Below are positions 35,236 to 44,213 of a DNA stretch of 64,000 nucleotides, piece after piece (the stretch's first letter is position 1; the number at the start of each line of letters is the position of its first letter). The stretch comes from Lentzea sp. NEAU-D7 (GTDB lineage: Bacteria > Actinomycetota > Actinomycetes > Mycobacteriales > Pseudonocardiaceae): NCBI RefSeq assembly GCF_026242055.1, contig NZ_JAPJDL010000018.1, positions 155,426 to 219,425 on the forward strand, read 5' to 3'. The notes under the pieces were generated by a model. It had not been told where the DNA came from, searched no databases, and saw nothing but the letters and a program-made list of their open reading frames with translations. Made by a program: the position numbers and the translations under genes.

Positions 35236-35300
35236 CCGGCGCGTTCCAGGATCGGCAAGCCATCGGAACATCGGCTTCTCCTGGCTTGCCAAGGTCGATC

Positions 35301-36275
35301 ATGACCACTTCCAGGCTGACCGAGACCGCCGCCGGTGGCGGTTGCGCGTGCAAGCTCCCTCCCGGCGAGCTGGAGGACCTCCTCGCCCGGGCCGTCCCCG
35401 CTTTCCCCGGGCTGCTGGTGGGCACCGGGGACGACGCGGCGGCGATCCGGATCGACGGCGAGCGCGCCGTCCTGTCCACTGTGGACTTCTTCACCCCCGT
35501 CGTCGACGACGCCCGCGACTGGGGACGCATCGCCGCCGCGAACGCCCTGTCGGACGTCTACGCCATGGGAGGGGAACCGGTGCTGGCGGTGAACCTCCTG
35601 TGCTGGCCGCGCGCGAAGCTGCCGATGGAGCTCGCCGCCGAAGTGCTGGGCGGCGGGGCGGAGATCGCGGCGCAGGCGCGGTGCCCGGTCGCGGGCGGCC
35701 ACAGCATCGACGACGCCGAACCCAAGTACGGCATGGCCGTCACCGGCATCGCCCACCCGGATCGCCTGCTGCGCAACAGTTCCGGCGAGGCGGGCACACC
35801 GCTGTCGCTGACCAAGCCGCTGGGGATCGGTGTCCTCAACACCCGGCACAAGGCGACAGGCGAGGTGTTCGCCAACGCCGTGGCCACGATGGTGGCCTTG
35901 AACGCCATCGCGTCACGAGCCGCGGTGGCCGCCGGGATCCGGTGCGGCACCGACGTCACCGGTTTCGGCCTGCTCGGCCACACCCTCGAGCTGGCCAGGG
36001 CCAGCGGCGTGACCGCGGTGATCGACAGCGGGGCGGTGCCGGTGCTCGACGGCGCGTCCGAAGCGGTGCGCGACGGCTTCGTCAGCGGTGGCACCCGGCG
36101 CAACCTGGACTGGGTGCGCCCGCACAGCGACCTCGGCGGCGTGGACGAGACCACCGCGGTGCTGCTCGCCGACGCGCAGACGTCCGGTGGCCTGCTGCTG
36201 GCCGGCGAGATTCCCGGGGCACCCGTCGTCGGCGAGCTGGTCCCCCGCCGCGAGCACCTCGTCGTCGTCCGCTGA
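35301..36275 (+). CDS. selD: Selenophosphate synthetase SelD
   Basis: 324 residues from the ATG at 35301; an upstream TTG at 35286 is a less likely start. The N-terminal active site reads GGGCACK with Cys15 and Lys18, so this SelD uses Cys and not selenocysteine. GTGDDAAAI, NALSDVYAMGG and GGHSIDDAEPKYGMAV are the ATP and magnesium-binding motifs of the family. It makes selenophosphate from selenide and ATP. It is divergent from the tRNA-Sec and selA-selB unit. Confidence 0.95.
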   Translation: MTTSRLTETAAGGGCACKLPPGELEDLLARAVPAFPGLLVGTGDDAAAIRIDGERAVLSTVDFFTPVVDDARDWGRIAAANALSDVYAMGGEPVLAVNLLCWPRAKLPMELAAEVLGGGAEIAAQARCPVAGGHSIDDAEPKYGMAVTGIAHPDRLLRNSSGEAGTPLSLTKPLGIGVLNTRHKATGEVFANAVATMVALNAIASRAAVAAGIRCGTDVTGFGLLGHTLELARASGVTAVIDSGAVPVLDGASEAVRDGFVSGGTRRNLDWVRPHSDLGGVDETTAVLLADAQTSGGLLLAGEIPGAPVVGELVPRREHLVVVR

Positions 36276-36315
36276 CCTGTCCGTTTCGCCCGTTCCTCCA
36301 AACGTGTGACCCCGT

Positions 36316-36335
36316 TTGACAAATGAATTTGTCAA
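36316..36335. promoter_or_regulatory. Palindromic operator ahead of the second ArsR gene
   Basis: TTGACAAATGAATTTGTCAA has nine-base arms around two bases and begins with a TTGACA -35-like hexamer. It ends 15 bases before the ATG at 36351. This is the layout expected for autorepression. Confidence 0.6.
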
Positions 36336-36350
36336 TTGAACGATGGGTCC

Positions 36351-36968
36351 ATGGGCGGTGGCATCAACTACCTCGACGAGCCGGGCGCGGTGGCGGCCGC
36401 ACTGGCCCCACTGCGCAGGAAACTGCTGGCCAGGCTGCGCGAACCGGCGTCGGCGACCCAGCTCGCGGCGGCACTGGGCCTGCCGCGGCAGAAGGTGAAC
36501 TACCACCTGCGGGCGCTCGAGACCGCGGGCCTGGTCGAGCTGGTCGAGGAGCGCCGGCGCCGCGGGTGCGTGGAGCGCATCATGCGGGCCAGGCCGGGCG
36601 CGATCGTCGTGGATCCGACAGTGGTGAGCCACGACGAGGACTCGCCGACCCAGCTCAGCCTGATCCAGGACCAGTACGCGGCCGAGCACCTCATCGACGT
36701 CGCCGCCGCGACCGTCCGCGACCTCGCCCGGATGCAGGTCAAGGCGGACGAGGCGGGCAAGCGCCTGCTCACCTTCACCGCCGAGACCGACGTGCGGTTC
36801 GCGAGCCCCGCGGACGTGCACAGCTTCACCGACGAGCTGACCGAGGCGCTGCGCCGGATCGCGGCCCGCTACGACACGCGGGACGGTCGCCAGTACCGGG
36901 TCGTGGTCGCCGGTCACCCGACCCCCAAGCCGATTGACAAGTCGAACGAACAGGGAGAGAACCGATGA
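36351..36968 (+). CDS. ArsR-type winged-helix regulator
   Basis: 205 residues from the ATG at 36351; no ribosome site is seen, so it may be leaderless. The winged helix lies at residues 12-80 with PRQKVNYHLRALETAGL and the wing VEERRRRGCVERI. The C-terminal domain resembles that of 12688-13293, and the two are paralogues. It overlaps the following SRPBCC gene by ATGA. ArsR/SRPBCC pairs are common in bacteria, with the regulator controlling its partner. The palindrome at 36316-36335 probably serves autorepression of this operon. Confidence 0.9.
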   Translation: MGGGINYLDEPGAVAAALAPLRRKLLARLREPASATQLAAALGLPRQKVNYHLRALETAGLVELVEERRRRGCVERIMRARPGAIVVDPTVVSHDEDSPTQLSLIQDQYAAEHLIDVAAATVRDLARMQVKADEAGKRLLTFTAETDVRFASPADVHSFTDELTEALRRIAARYDTRDGRQYRVVVAGHPTPKPIDKSNEQGENR

Positions 36969-37681
36969 GTGACGTCCAGGCCACCGACACCCCGCGGCTG
37001 GAGATCCGGGTGGCGACCACGGTCGACGCCGCCTGGCGGGCACTGCGGGACAAGGACGTGATCAGGCAGTGGCACGCGTGGCAGTCCGGCGAGCTCGAGG
37101 CCGAGCTCGACTCGATCTACTTCACCGACGTCGTCGAGGACGCCGAGAACCACACGCTCGTCCCCAACGGGGGTGACCGGTTCGAGATCCACGAGGACGG
37201 TGACAGCGTGCGCATCACGCTGGTCCGCGCCCCGCTGAGCGGCGACGCCGAGTGGGACGCGTACTACGACGACGTCACCGAGGGCTGGACCTCGTTCCTG
37301 CAGCAGCTGCGGTTCGCCCTGGAGCGCAAGCCGGGCGAGCAGCGGCGCACGCTCTTCTTCGGCAACCGCCAGACCTACTCCGGCACCGTCGTCGAGCGCC
37401 TCGAACTGGACTCCGCGGGCGAGCCGGGCAGCCGCTACACCGCCACCCTCGCCGGTGAGGCGGTCGAGGGCGAGGTGTGGTTCCGCTCGGAGCACCAGCT
37501 CGGTGTCACGGTCGACTCCTGGGGCGAGGGCCTGCTGATCATCGCGGGCACCGGCCCCTCCTCGACCGACCCGGCCGGGACGTCGATGGCGCTGCTGAGC
37601 ACCTACGGCCTGGCCGACGACGTGTACTCCCTGCTCGACAAGCGGTGGTCCCAGTGGTGGGCCGAGAACACCGGCAAGTGA
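36965..37681 (+). CDS. SRPBCC/AHSA1-domain protein
   Basis: 238 residues, coupled to the ArsR gene by an ATGA overlap. Residues 10-140 form an AHSA1 START-like domain (EIRVATTVDAAWRALRDKDV, then WTSFLQQLRFALERKPGEQR). Residues 145-235 form a further segment beginning TYSGTVVERLELD, as in the protein at 13304-14047, which suggests the same two-part architecture. It probably binds a hydrophobic small molecule. In this locus sequestration of a toxic product is possible; other AHSA1 roles remain open. Confidence 0.85.
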   Translation: MSDVQATDTPRLEIRVATTVDAAWRALRDKDVIRQWHAWQSGELEAELDSIYFTDVVEDAENHTLVPNGGDRFEIHEDGDSVRITLVRAPLSGDAEWDAYYDDVTEGWTSFLQQLRFALERKPGEQRRTLFFGNRQTYSGTVVERLELDSAGEPGSRYTATLAGEAVEGEVWFRSEHQLGVTVDSWGEGLLIIAGTGPSSTDPAGTSMALLSTYGLADDVYSLLDKRWSQWWAENTGK

Positions 37682-37696
37682 GCGAGGAGGACTCTC

Positions 37697-38101
37697 ATGG
37701 CTGACAAGCGCAACCGGGCCGGCACGATCGTGGGCCTCGACCTGACCATCTCCGACGCGCCCGGCCTCCGGGACTTCTACGCCGAGGTCGTCGGCTGGAA
37801 GCCCGAGCCGCTGAGCATGGGCACGCACGACGACTACATGATGCTGGCGCCCGACGGCGCCCCCGTCGCGGGAATCTGCCACAAGGCGGGCGGCAACGCC
37901 GACCTGCCTCCCCAGTGGATCACCTACGTCGCGGTCGACGACCTGCCCGCCAGCCTGGAGAAGGTCACCGCGCGGGGCGGCGAGGTCGTGCGCGGCCCGG
38001 GCGGCGCGGGACCGGGTGCCTTCGCGCTGATCAGGGATCCGGCCGGGGCGACGCTCGCGCTCATGCAGAACCCCTACCCGGACGGGGACGACGGCCGGTA
38101 G
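37697..38101 (+). CDS. VOC-family protein
   Basis: 134 residues; ATG at 37697 after AGGAGG. The two halves open with GTIVGLDLTISDAPGLRDFY and WITYVAVDDLPASLEKVTAR and close with DPAGATLALMQNP. Metal ligands are not complete (the final Glu is Gln), which favours a binding rather than an enzymatic role. It is third in an operon with ArsR and SRPBCC genes. It may help in antibiotic tolerance, as VOC proteins do for bleomycin and some enediynes; this is inference. Confidence 0.85.
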   Translation: MADKRNRAGTIVGLDLTISDAPGLRDFYAEVVGWKPEPLSMGTHDDYMMLAPDGAPVAGICHKAGGNADLPPQWITYVAVDDLPASLEKVTARGGEVVRGPGGAGPGAFALIRDPAGATLALMQNPYPDGDDGR

Positions 38102-38106
38102 GGCTC

Positions 38107-38139
38107 GGCGGGTGGTGGCGGGCACCGTCACCACCCGCC
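38107..38139. terminator. Bidirectional hairpin between convergent genes
   Basis: An 11-bp perfect stem (GGCGGGTGGTG and its complement) with an 11-base loop lies between the VOC and acyl-CoA dehydrogenase genes and overlaps the latter's stop codon. There is no T-run, but the position favours termination on both sides. Confidence 0.6.
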
Positions 38140-39264
38140 CCGTTCGGCGATCTCGCGCACCAGCGCGGCGCTGGGCGGGTCGTCGACGTCGAGGTTGGCG
38201 GCGATGACCTCGCACAGCATCTCGTCGGTGCCGCCGCCGATCCGGGTGAGCCGCACGTCGCGGTACATCCGCGCCAGCGGGAAGTCCTCCACGTAGCCGC
38301 GGCCGCCGAACGCCTGCAGTGCCGCGTCGACCGCGTCGGCGCAGTCCCTGGCGGCGATGAGCTTCGCGGCCGCCGCGGCGGAATGCGACACCTCGCCGCC
38401 GTGCCCCGGCGTCATCGCGGTGTCGAGCAGCGCGGCGGCCGCCGACACGCGTGCCCAGTGCCACGCCATCCGGTGGCGCAGGGCCTGGTGGTCGAACAGG
38501 CGTGCCGAGAACGCGGTGCGGTCGCGCATGTGCGCCAGGGCCAGCGCCATGGCCGCCCGTGCCGTGGCGACCAGCCCGGCGGCGGCCGCCAGGCGTTCGA
38601 AGTCGAGCACGCGCAACAGCTGCACCAGACCGGCTCGGGGACTGCCGACCGCGGCGGCGCCGGGCACGGTCACGTCGAGGTCGAGCACGGCGGTGTCCGC
38701 GGACCGGACCCCCAGCGTCGGCACGAACCGGGTGGGTGTCACGTCGGCGAGCGGCACCACGAACAGCCCGAACGACATCGCGCCGCCCGTTCTGGCCAGC
38801 ACCAGCACGTGCGTCGCCCGGCCCGCGTTGGTGATGAGGCACTTGGTGCCGCGCACCCGCCACCGATCACCCTCGAGCCGGGCGGACGTCGTCACCGCGG
38901 GCACGTCGGACCCGGCGCCGGGCTCGGTGACCGCCGCACACCCGATGACCGACCCGTCGAGCGCGCCTTCGACGATCTCGGCCTGCCCACCGGCGCGGTG
39001 CAGGGCGTGCAGGAAGACCTCGCTGTGCAACGACACCGCGAGCGCCGCGCCCGCGTTGTGCACGGCGAGCTCCTCCACCAGCACCCGCGCCAGAGGCAGC
39101 CCCGCCACCGGGCCGAGCGCCCACCGCTCGCGGAAGGCACCGGCCGCCGCAAGAGCGCGGAACAGCTCGCGCGGCAGGTGCCCGTCCTCCTCCCAGGACG
39201 GCATGCAGGGCACGAACCCGGCGATCACCCGGCGGACCACCGCGCGGTAGTCGTCCACGTTCAT
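38128..39264 (-). CDS. Acyl-CoA/acyl-ACP dehydrogenase
   Basis: 378 residues from the ATG at 39264, after GGGAGG and with an ATGA overlap to the previous gene. The flavin and substrate motifs appear in order: CAAVTEPGAGSDVPAVTTSA, then WRVRGTKCLITNAG, an Arg-rich helix, QAFGGRGYVEDFPLARMYRD and IGGGTDEML. It is the usual length. It probably introduces a double bond alpha-beta to a thioester or into an ACP-bound aminoacyl or acyl group, plausibly one carried by the ACP at 46107. It ends the overlapping leftward series. Confidence 0.9.
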   Translation of the reverse strand: MNVDDYRAVVRRVIAGFVPCMPSWEEDGHLPRELFRALAAAGAFRERWALGPVAGLPLARVLVEELAVHNAGAALAVSLHSEVFLHALHRAGGQAEIVEGALDGSVIGCAAVTEPGAGSDVPAVTTSARLEGDRWRVRGTKCLITNAGRATHVLVLARTGGAMSFGLFVVPLADVTPTRFVPTLGVRSADTAVLDLDVTVPGAAAVGSPRAGLVQLLRVLDFERLAAAAGLVATARAAMALALAHMRDRTAFSARLFDHQALRHRMAWHWARVSAAAALLDTAMTPGHGGEVSHSAAAAAKLIAARDCADAVDAALQAFGGRGYVEDFPLARMYRDVRLTRIGGGTDEMLCEVIAANLDVDDPPSAALVREIAERGGW

Positions 39265-39983
39265 CCCGCCTCCCGCAGCACTTCCAGGTCGGCGCACACC
39301 TCGGCCGCGATGCCCGCCACGTCCCGCAGCGCGGTGCGCACGACCCGCCACCTGCCGGACACCGCCATCGACAGCAGGTGCCCGCGCACCGCGCTCTGGT
39401 AGGTGACGAAGGCCGTTTCGGGGGTCGTGGTCTCCGCGTTCTGCGGCCCCAGCTCCCCGGGGTTCACGTCGGCCATCCGGCGCGCGGCGGCGGTCGCCAC
39501 CGGGGTGTCGAGCAGGAACACGCGGTCGGGCCGCCGCACCGGCGCGAACAGCGGCAGGATCTGCTCCGGCCGGTCGAAGTCGCCGCCGGCGCGCACACCC
39601 CCCGCGGCGATGCGGGCGACGAACTTGTGGAACCAGCCGTCCGCGACGACGACGTGCCCGCGCTCCAGCGCCGGGGTGATCACGCACCGGTCGACGAGCG
39701 CGTAGTAGCTCGCCCTGATCAGCACCCAGTGCGGGTCGCCGAGCCGGAAGTACGGGCCGCGCAACGACATCTGCTGCAACGCGCGCAGCCCGTCCAGGTA
39801 CTCGGCGACGAACGGGTCGTCCGGTTCGGCGGCGTTGTGCCGGACAAGGCGAACTGTCTCGTCCTGCCGGCGGAGCCGGGCGGCCACCACGGCGGCGGTG
39901 GCCGACTTCCCGGCCCCGTCGATCCCCTCCAGCGCGACGAACACCCGCTCACCCGCCACCACGCCGGTGCGGCTGGGCCCCAC
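39261..39983 (-). CDS. Thymidylate-kinase-like P-loop kinase
   Basis: Up to 240 residues; the GTG at 39983 gives a 35-base overlap with the upstream gene, and internal GTGs at 39962 or 39959 are alternatives. The P-loop FVALEGIDGAGKSATAAVV is that of dTMP kinases. DGWFHKFVARIAAGG and PDRVFLLDTPVATAAARR fit the family's phosphate-binding and LID areas. It is unlikely to be the housekeeping enzyme, because it sits in a biosynthetic operon with a nucleotidyltransferase and a PEP-synthase-like enzyme. It may phosphorylate a pathway intermediate or nucleotide. Confidence 0.83.
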   Translation of the reverse strand: MGPSRTGVVAGERVFVALEGIDGAGKSATAAVVAARLRRQDETVRLVRHNAAEPDDPFVAEYLDGLRALQQMSLRGPYFRLGDPHWVLIRASYYALVDRCVITPALERGHVVVADGWFHKFVARIAAGGVRAGGDFDRPEQILPLFAPVRRPDRVFLLDTPVATAAARRMADVNPGELGPQNAETTTPETAFVTYQSAVRGHLLSMAVSGRWRVVRTALRDVAGIAAEVCADLEVLREAG

Positions 39984-41583
39984 CGGACGTGAGGAGGTCG
40001 CGGGCCTCCTCGATCGGGAAGTCCGCGTCGAGGTACGCGCCCAGCCGGATCCAGTCGTGCCCGATCCGCAGCGTGGCCTCCCAGGCCGCGGCCGAGTCGA
40101 ACGAGGCCGGGAACACCTCGGCCCGCACGAGATCGCGCACCCCGTCGACGAGCTCGTCCAGGCGTCGCGGCCACAGCTCCGGCTCGTCGCCGCGCAGGTC
40201 GCGCTCGACGGCGGCGGCCAGCGCGGCCAGGTCCGCCGGCACGGCGGTCAGCGCGGCCAGCCGGGCCACGATGGCGGCGTCGGGCGGCAACGGACTCATC
40301 CCGCACGCGCTCAGCAACGCGCGGCAGGCGTGGTGCAGCAGCCGCAGCCCGCTCGTCCGCGCCACCTCCCGCTGCCCGCCGTCGAGCGCTCCGGACAGGT
40401 CCTCCCGTGCGTTCTCGACCATGATGTTGGACCACACCTGCGCCATCCCGGCCGCCGCGAACCGCCTGGCGGGCAGGGGAACCAGCGACACGTGCCCGTC
40501 CGCGGCACCCCCGGCGAGGCCGAGCACCGGTATCCGGGTGGACGGCGGCGGCGTGATCGGTTCCGCGGGCGCCCACGGTTGCGCCGAGGCGATCGGCCCG
40601 CCGTCACGCCACCGCAGCTCGACCAGTCCGATGCGGTGGAACTCGGCCAGCGCGCTCGCGGCCACCGCGGGCTCCTCCGCGCCCTTCAGCACCTCGGCCA
40701 CCGGACGTCCCGGCGCGATCGAACGCCATGCCCTCGCGGCGGAGGGGCCCAGCACGAAGACGTCGGCCCGGTCGCGCACCACGTGCACGCGGTCGCCGAT
40801 CGGCCAGGTGGTGACGCCCGCACGCAGGCCGAGCAGCACCTGGTCCGCGGCGGCCGGACAGCCGCCGACCCCGAAGTCCGCGACCAGCGCGGCGTGCGAC
40901 GCGATCGCCCGCTCGCCGGACCCGGGCCCTCGCCGCACCTCGGCGAGGCGGTCCCGCAACCGCGCCGCCTCGGCGTCACCACCGGCGACCAGCCGGTCGA
41001 ACTGCCGGTCGAGCCACTTGGGTTCCAGGTAGGTCTCGCCGCGCGCGGCCACCCACGACTTCGCCGCGTGCCTCGCCGCGATCCCGGCCCACGCCAGTGC
41101 CTCGTGCTCCTCCTCCAGCACGTGCGACGCGACCGCGTGCCGCATGGCCTGCCTGCTGTGGTGCGCGTACCAGCCCGAGACGACCTCGGTCAGGGACAGG
41201 GGCCACTTCCGCGCCCGGCGCACGACGTCCTCCTCGCGCAGCACCACGGCTCCGCGCAGTCGCTGGCACCGGTCGAGCAACGCCGCGGGCAGTTCGCCGA
41301 ACCCGGCGGCCACGTGCGCGCAGACCGCGTCGGCCTGCGCGCGGACCTGGCGCAACGACCGGGTGCGCACCTCGACCCGGCGGCCCCGCACGAACACGAT
41401 CGTGGGCATGGTCGGGTGGTCGTGGTCGTCGTCGGCCAGCAGCAGGAAGTCGACGTCCGACGCCGAGTTGCCGAACCCCTCGGCGATCGAGCCCTCCAGC
41501 ACCGCACCACACCCCGGCGGCGCGTCGACCAGGTCCAGCGTCTCGTCGAGCAGCGCGGCCAGCTCCGCGCGATCGATGATCAC
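39949..41583 (-). CDS. Nucleotidyltransferase-fold protein, large
   Basis: 544 residues from the ATG at 41583, with an ATGA overlap to the preceding gene. Residues 28-50 hold the Pol-beta-type motif: Gly31-Ser32, then Asp43-Val-Asp45 in GNSASDVDFLLL. The remaining 450 residues are mostly helical, without another known motif, and are much longer than minimal nucleotidyltransferases. Such enzymes transfer NMP to hydroxyl, amino or phosphate groups. Sitting between the PEP-synthase-like and TMP-kinase-like genes, it may activate an intermediate as a nucleotide derivative. No specific substrate can be given. Confidence 0.75.
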   Translation of the reverse strand: MIIDRAELAALLDETLDLVDAPPGCGAVLEGSIAEGFGNSASDVDFLLLADDDHDHPTMPTIVFVRGRRVEVRTRSLRQVRAQADAVCAHVAAGFGELPAALLDRCQRLRGAVVLREEDVVRRARKWPLSLTEVVSGWYAHHSRQAMRHAVASHVLEEEHEALAWAGIAARHAAKSWVAARGETYLEPKWLDRQFDRLVAGGDAEAARLRDRLAEVRRGPGSGERAIASHAALVADFGVGGCPAAADQVLLGLRAGVTTWPIGDRVHVVRDRADVFVLGPSAARAWRSIAPGRPVAEVLKGAEEPAVAASALAEFHRIGLVELRWRDGGPIASAQPWAPAEPITPPPSTRIPVLGLAGGAADGHVSLVPLPARRFAAAGMAQVWSNIMVENAREDLSGALDGGQREVARTSGLRLLHHACRALLSACGMSPLPPDAAIVARLAALTAVPADLAALAAAVERDLRGDEPELWPRRLDELVDGVRDLVRAEVFPASFDSAAAWEATLRIGHDWIRLGAYLDADFPIEEARDLLTSGGAQPHRRGGG

Positions 41584-44213
41584 GACTCCTCCGGCCCTGC
41601 CAGCACGCGGATGGTCCCGGTCGCGCCGTCGACGTCGAGTCGCATGCCGTCCCGCACGCGGCTCGTGAGGCCGGGGACCTGCACCACGGTGGGCACACCC
41701 AGTTCACGGGCGACGATGGCGACGTGGGTCAGCGGGCTGCCGCGCTCGACGAGCAGGCCCGACGCGGACGGCAGCCACGCCACCCAGCCGGGATCGGTGC
41801 GGTAGGTGACGAGGATGTCGCCCTCGGCCTCCGACGGCAGGTCGACCACCCTCGCGCGCCCCTGCACCCTGCCCGGTCCGGCGGGCACGCCGGTGAGCTC
41901 CGTGCCCGCCGCCGCGGCGCGTCCGGGAACAGCGCGCGCCCACGCCACCCGGTTCGCCTTGGTGCCGACGGCGCCGCGGGTGGTGAAGCGGGACGGTGCG
42001 GTCAGCAGGCGGTCCGACTCGGCGACCGCCTTGCGCGAACGAACCAGTGCACGGAGGTCGACGTCCGCGGTGGAGGCGTCGAAGCACCCGCCGATCTCCT
42101 CCAGGTAGAGCCAGAAGACGTCCTCGGGCGCGTCGAGCAGCCCGAGCGAGGCGAACCGGCGGCCGATCGCCCGCACCATCACCTTCGCCGTGCCGAACGC
42201 GCGGGTGCGGCAGAAGCGGATGCGCTCGCGCAGCTCCAGCGCCCTGCGCACCTTGCCTCGGACCCGTTCGTACACCTGGCGCCGCAGGGGGGACAACGAC
42301 TCGAGGACGGCGTCGGCGTCCGCCCGTCCCGTCATGCTCTCCACCGACGCCACGGCCGCGCGCAGCATCGGGAAGAACGTCGACGGGTCGTCGCGCAGGC
42401 TCGGTGCCTCGAGTTTCAGCTCGTCCAGGCTGCGGTCGCCGTAGCGCGCCACGTAGTCGTCCACTTCGGACACGAACGCGGTGTGCCCGCCGCTCAGCAA
42501 CGTCTCCCTGGCCTGCCGGGGTTCGGACTCGGTGACGATGCGCCGCAGCTCGTCGTCGGCGCGCACCACGCCGGCGAGCTCGGCGATGCGGTGCGCGGGC
42601 CCCGCCGACTCGACCGAGTTCGCCGGACCCGCCACCGCCCACGTGAACCAGAGCGGGGCGTCGGGCAGCCACCGCCGGTTGAGCAGCTGCAGCGTCCCGA
42701 AGGACAGCCCGATGACGGCGTCGAGCACCGCGACCCTGCCCCAGCGCGCGACGAGGGTGCGTTCGAGCGCCTGGTAGCGGCGGTAGACCTGGTCGGCGGT
42801 GAGCGCGTCGTAGTCCGTGGCGCCGAACTCCTCGTAGGTGCGGTAGAAGTCCGCGATGAACCGCTCGCCGGTGCGTTCGATCAGGGCGAACCGGCTCGCG
42901 AACCGCAGTCGTGACCGCACGGTCACGCGGATCTCCTCCGCCCGCGATCCGAACGTGAACGGGTGCAGCCCGTCGGCCAGCTCGGGATCGAGCGTCTCCT
43001 CCACGCCGAGGGTGAGCTCGAGGCTGCGGCGGCCCAGCCGGTACAGCGGCGCGAGACGCACCAGCCGGTACCAGTTCAGCAGGTTGTAGTAGACGCGCCC
43101 GTGGAAGTAGCCGAGCAGCGACGGCAGCCACTCCTGCGCCTGGGCCAGCTGCGCGTCGGGCACCTTCAGCTCGCGGCAGTACTCCTCGTAGACGCGCTGG
43201 TACACGCGGCGCGCGAAGCTGTAGGTCAGCGGCGAGGTCATGCCCCGGAAGCTCTCGATGATGTTGGAGTTGTCCCAGACGTGCAGCTCGCCCGGCTCGT
43301 CGAGACCGGCGGTGATCGGCCGGCTCTGCAGCACCCACAGGACACCGTCCGCCATCGCCCACTCGACGTCCTGCGGTGCGCCGCGCGCCTTCTCGATCCG
43401 CCCGGCCAGGTCGCTGAGCGCGCGCAGCTCGGCGTCGGTCACGGCGAGTTCTTCTCGTGCCTCGACAGCGGTTTCGGTCACCCGGCACCCTCCCGCGGCA
43501 TCCGGGTCGTACCGCTCCCGCTTCTCCCCCACCGTGACCTGCAGGACCCGGCCGGCCGCGTCGAGCACGACGGTGTCGGCGTCCACCGCACCGCCGACCA
43601 GTCCTTCGCCGAGCCCGAACACCGCGCTGACGACGCGTTCGGTGCGCTCGCCCGACATGGGGTTCGCGGTGAACAGCACACCGCTCTTCTCCGCCGCCAC
43701 CAGGCGCTGGACGATCACCGCCATCCCGGCGCCGCCCGGCGGGAGACCGTGCGCGAGCCGGTACGCGAGCGCGCGGGCCGAGTACGCGCCCGCCCAGCAG
43801 CGCCGCACGTGGTCGGCGATCGCGTCGATCCCCTCGACGTTGAGGAACGTGTCGAACTGCCCGGCGAAGGAGAACCGCGGGCCGTCCTCGTCCAGTCCGG
43901 ACGACCGCACCGCGACCGGGCCCTTCCCGACCGCCTCGACGGCGGCCGTGATCTCGGCCAGCGCCTCCGGTGCCAGCGGCGTCTCCAGGACCGCGCGCGC
44001 CACGGTCTCGGCGGCGGCCTCCGCGCGATCCGCGGCGAGGTCGCGCAGTGCGGCGTCGATCCGTTCGGCCAGCCCGGTCGCGGCCAGGTGCCGGTGCAGG
44101 ACGTCCGCGCCGATCACGCGCCACGGCGGCACCGCGAACCCGGCGCCGGCCAGTTCGCGCAGACCTCGTGCCTTGGCACCGGCCACGTCGCTTTCCCGTG
44201 TCACGACAGTCAT
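41580..44213 (-). CDS. PEP-synthase/rifampin-phosphotransferase-like enzyme
   Basis: 877 residues from the ATG at 44213; overlaps its neighbours by ATGA at both ends. The N-terminal ATP-grasp domain has GPVAVRSSGLDEDGP and SFAGQFDTFLNVEG and runs to about residue 320 (EWAMADGVLWVLQSRPI). A central 400-residue part is not assigned. The C-terminal swivelling domain has the phosphohistidine His830 in GSPLTHVAIVARELGVPTV. The order ATP-binding, substrate domain, His domain is that of rifampin phosphotransferase, and the PEP-synthase TIM barrel is not evident. It should phosphorylate a pathway alcohol or acid using ATP. Confidence 0.86.
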   Translation of the reverse strand: MTVVTRESDVAGAKARGLRELAGAGFAVPPWRVIGADVLHRHLAATGLAERIDAALRDLAADRAEAAAETVARAVLETPLAPEALAEITAAVEAVGKGPVAVRSSGLDEDGPRFSFAGQFDTFLNVEGIDAIADHVRRCWAGAYSARALAYRLAHGLPPGGAGMAVIVQRLVAAEKSGVLFTANPMSGERTERVVSAVFGLGEGLVGGAVDADTVVLDAAGRVLQVTVGEKRERYDPDAAGGCRVTETAVEAREELAVTDAELRALSDLAGRIEKARGAPQDVEWAMADGVLWVLQSRPITAGLDEPGELHVWDNSNIIESFRGMTSPLTYSFARRVYQRVYEEYCRELKVPDAQLAQAQEWLPSLLGYFHGRVYYNLLNWYRLVRLAPLYRLGRRSLELTLGVEETLDPELADGLHPFTFGSRAEEIRVTVRSRLRFASRFALIERTGERFIADFYRTYEEFGATDYDALTADQVYRRYQALERTLVARWGRVAVLDAVIGLSFGTLQLLNRRWLPDAPLWFTWAVAGPANSVESAGPAHRIAELAGVVRADDELRRIVTESEPRQARETLLSGGHTAFVSEVDDYVARYGDRSLDELKLEAPSLRDDPSTFFPMLRAAVASVESMTGRADADAVLESLSPLRRQVYERVRGKVRRALELRERIRFCRTRAFGTAKVMVRAIGRRFASLGLLDAPEDVFWLYLEEIGGCFDASTADVDLRALVRSRKAVAESDRLLTAPSRFTTRGAVGTKANRVAWARAVPGRAAAAGTELTGVPAGPGRVQGRARVVDLPSEAEGDILVTYRTDPGWVAWLPSASGLLVERGSPLTHVAIVARELGVPTVVQVPGLTSRVRDGMRLDVDGATGTIRVLAGPEES

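Noticed and set aside
35301..36275. SelD as a selenoprotein
   Set aside because: The active-site codon is Cys, with no in-frame TGA.
39261..39983. Housekeeping thymidylate kinase
   Set aside because: The gene is embedded in an overlapping biosynthetic operon, so a specialised role is more likely; the fold itself is accepted.
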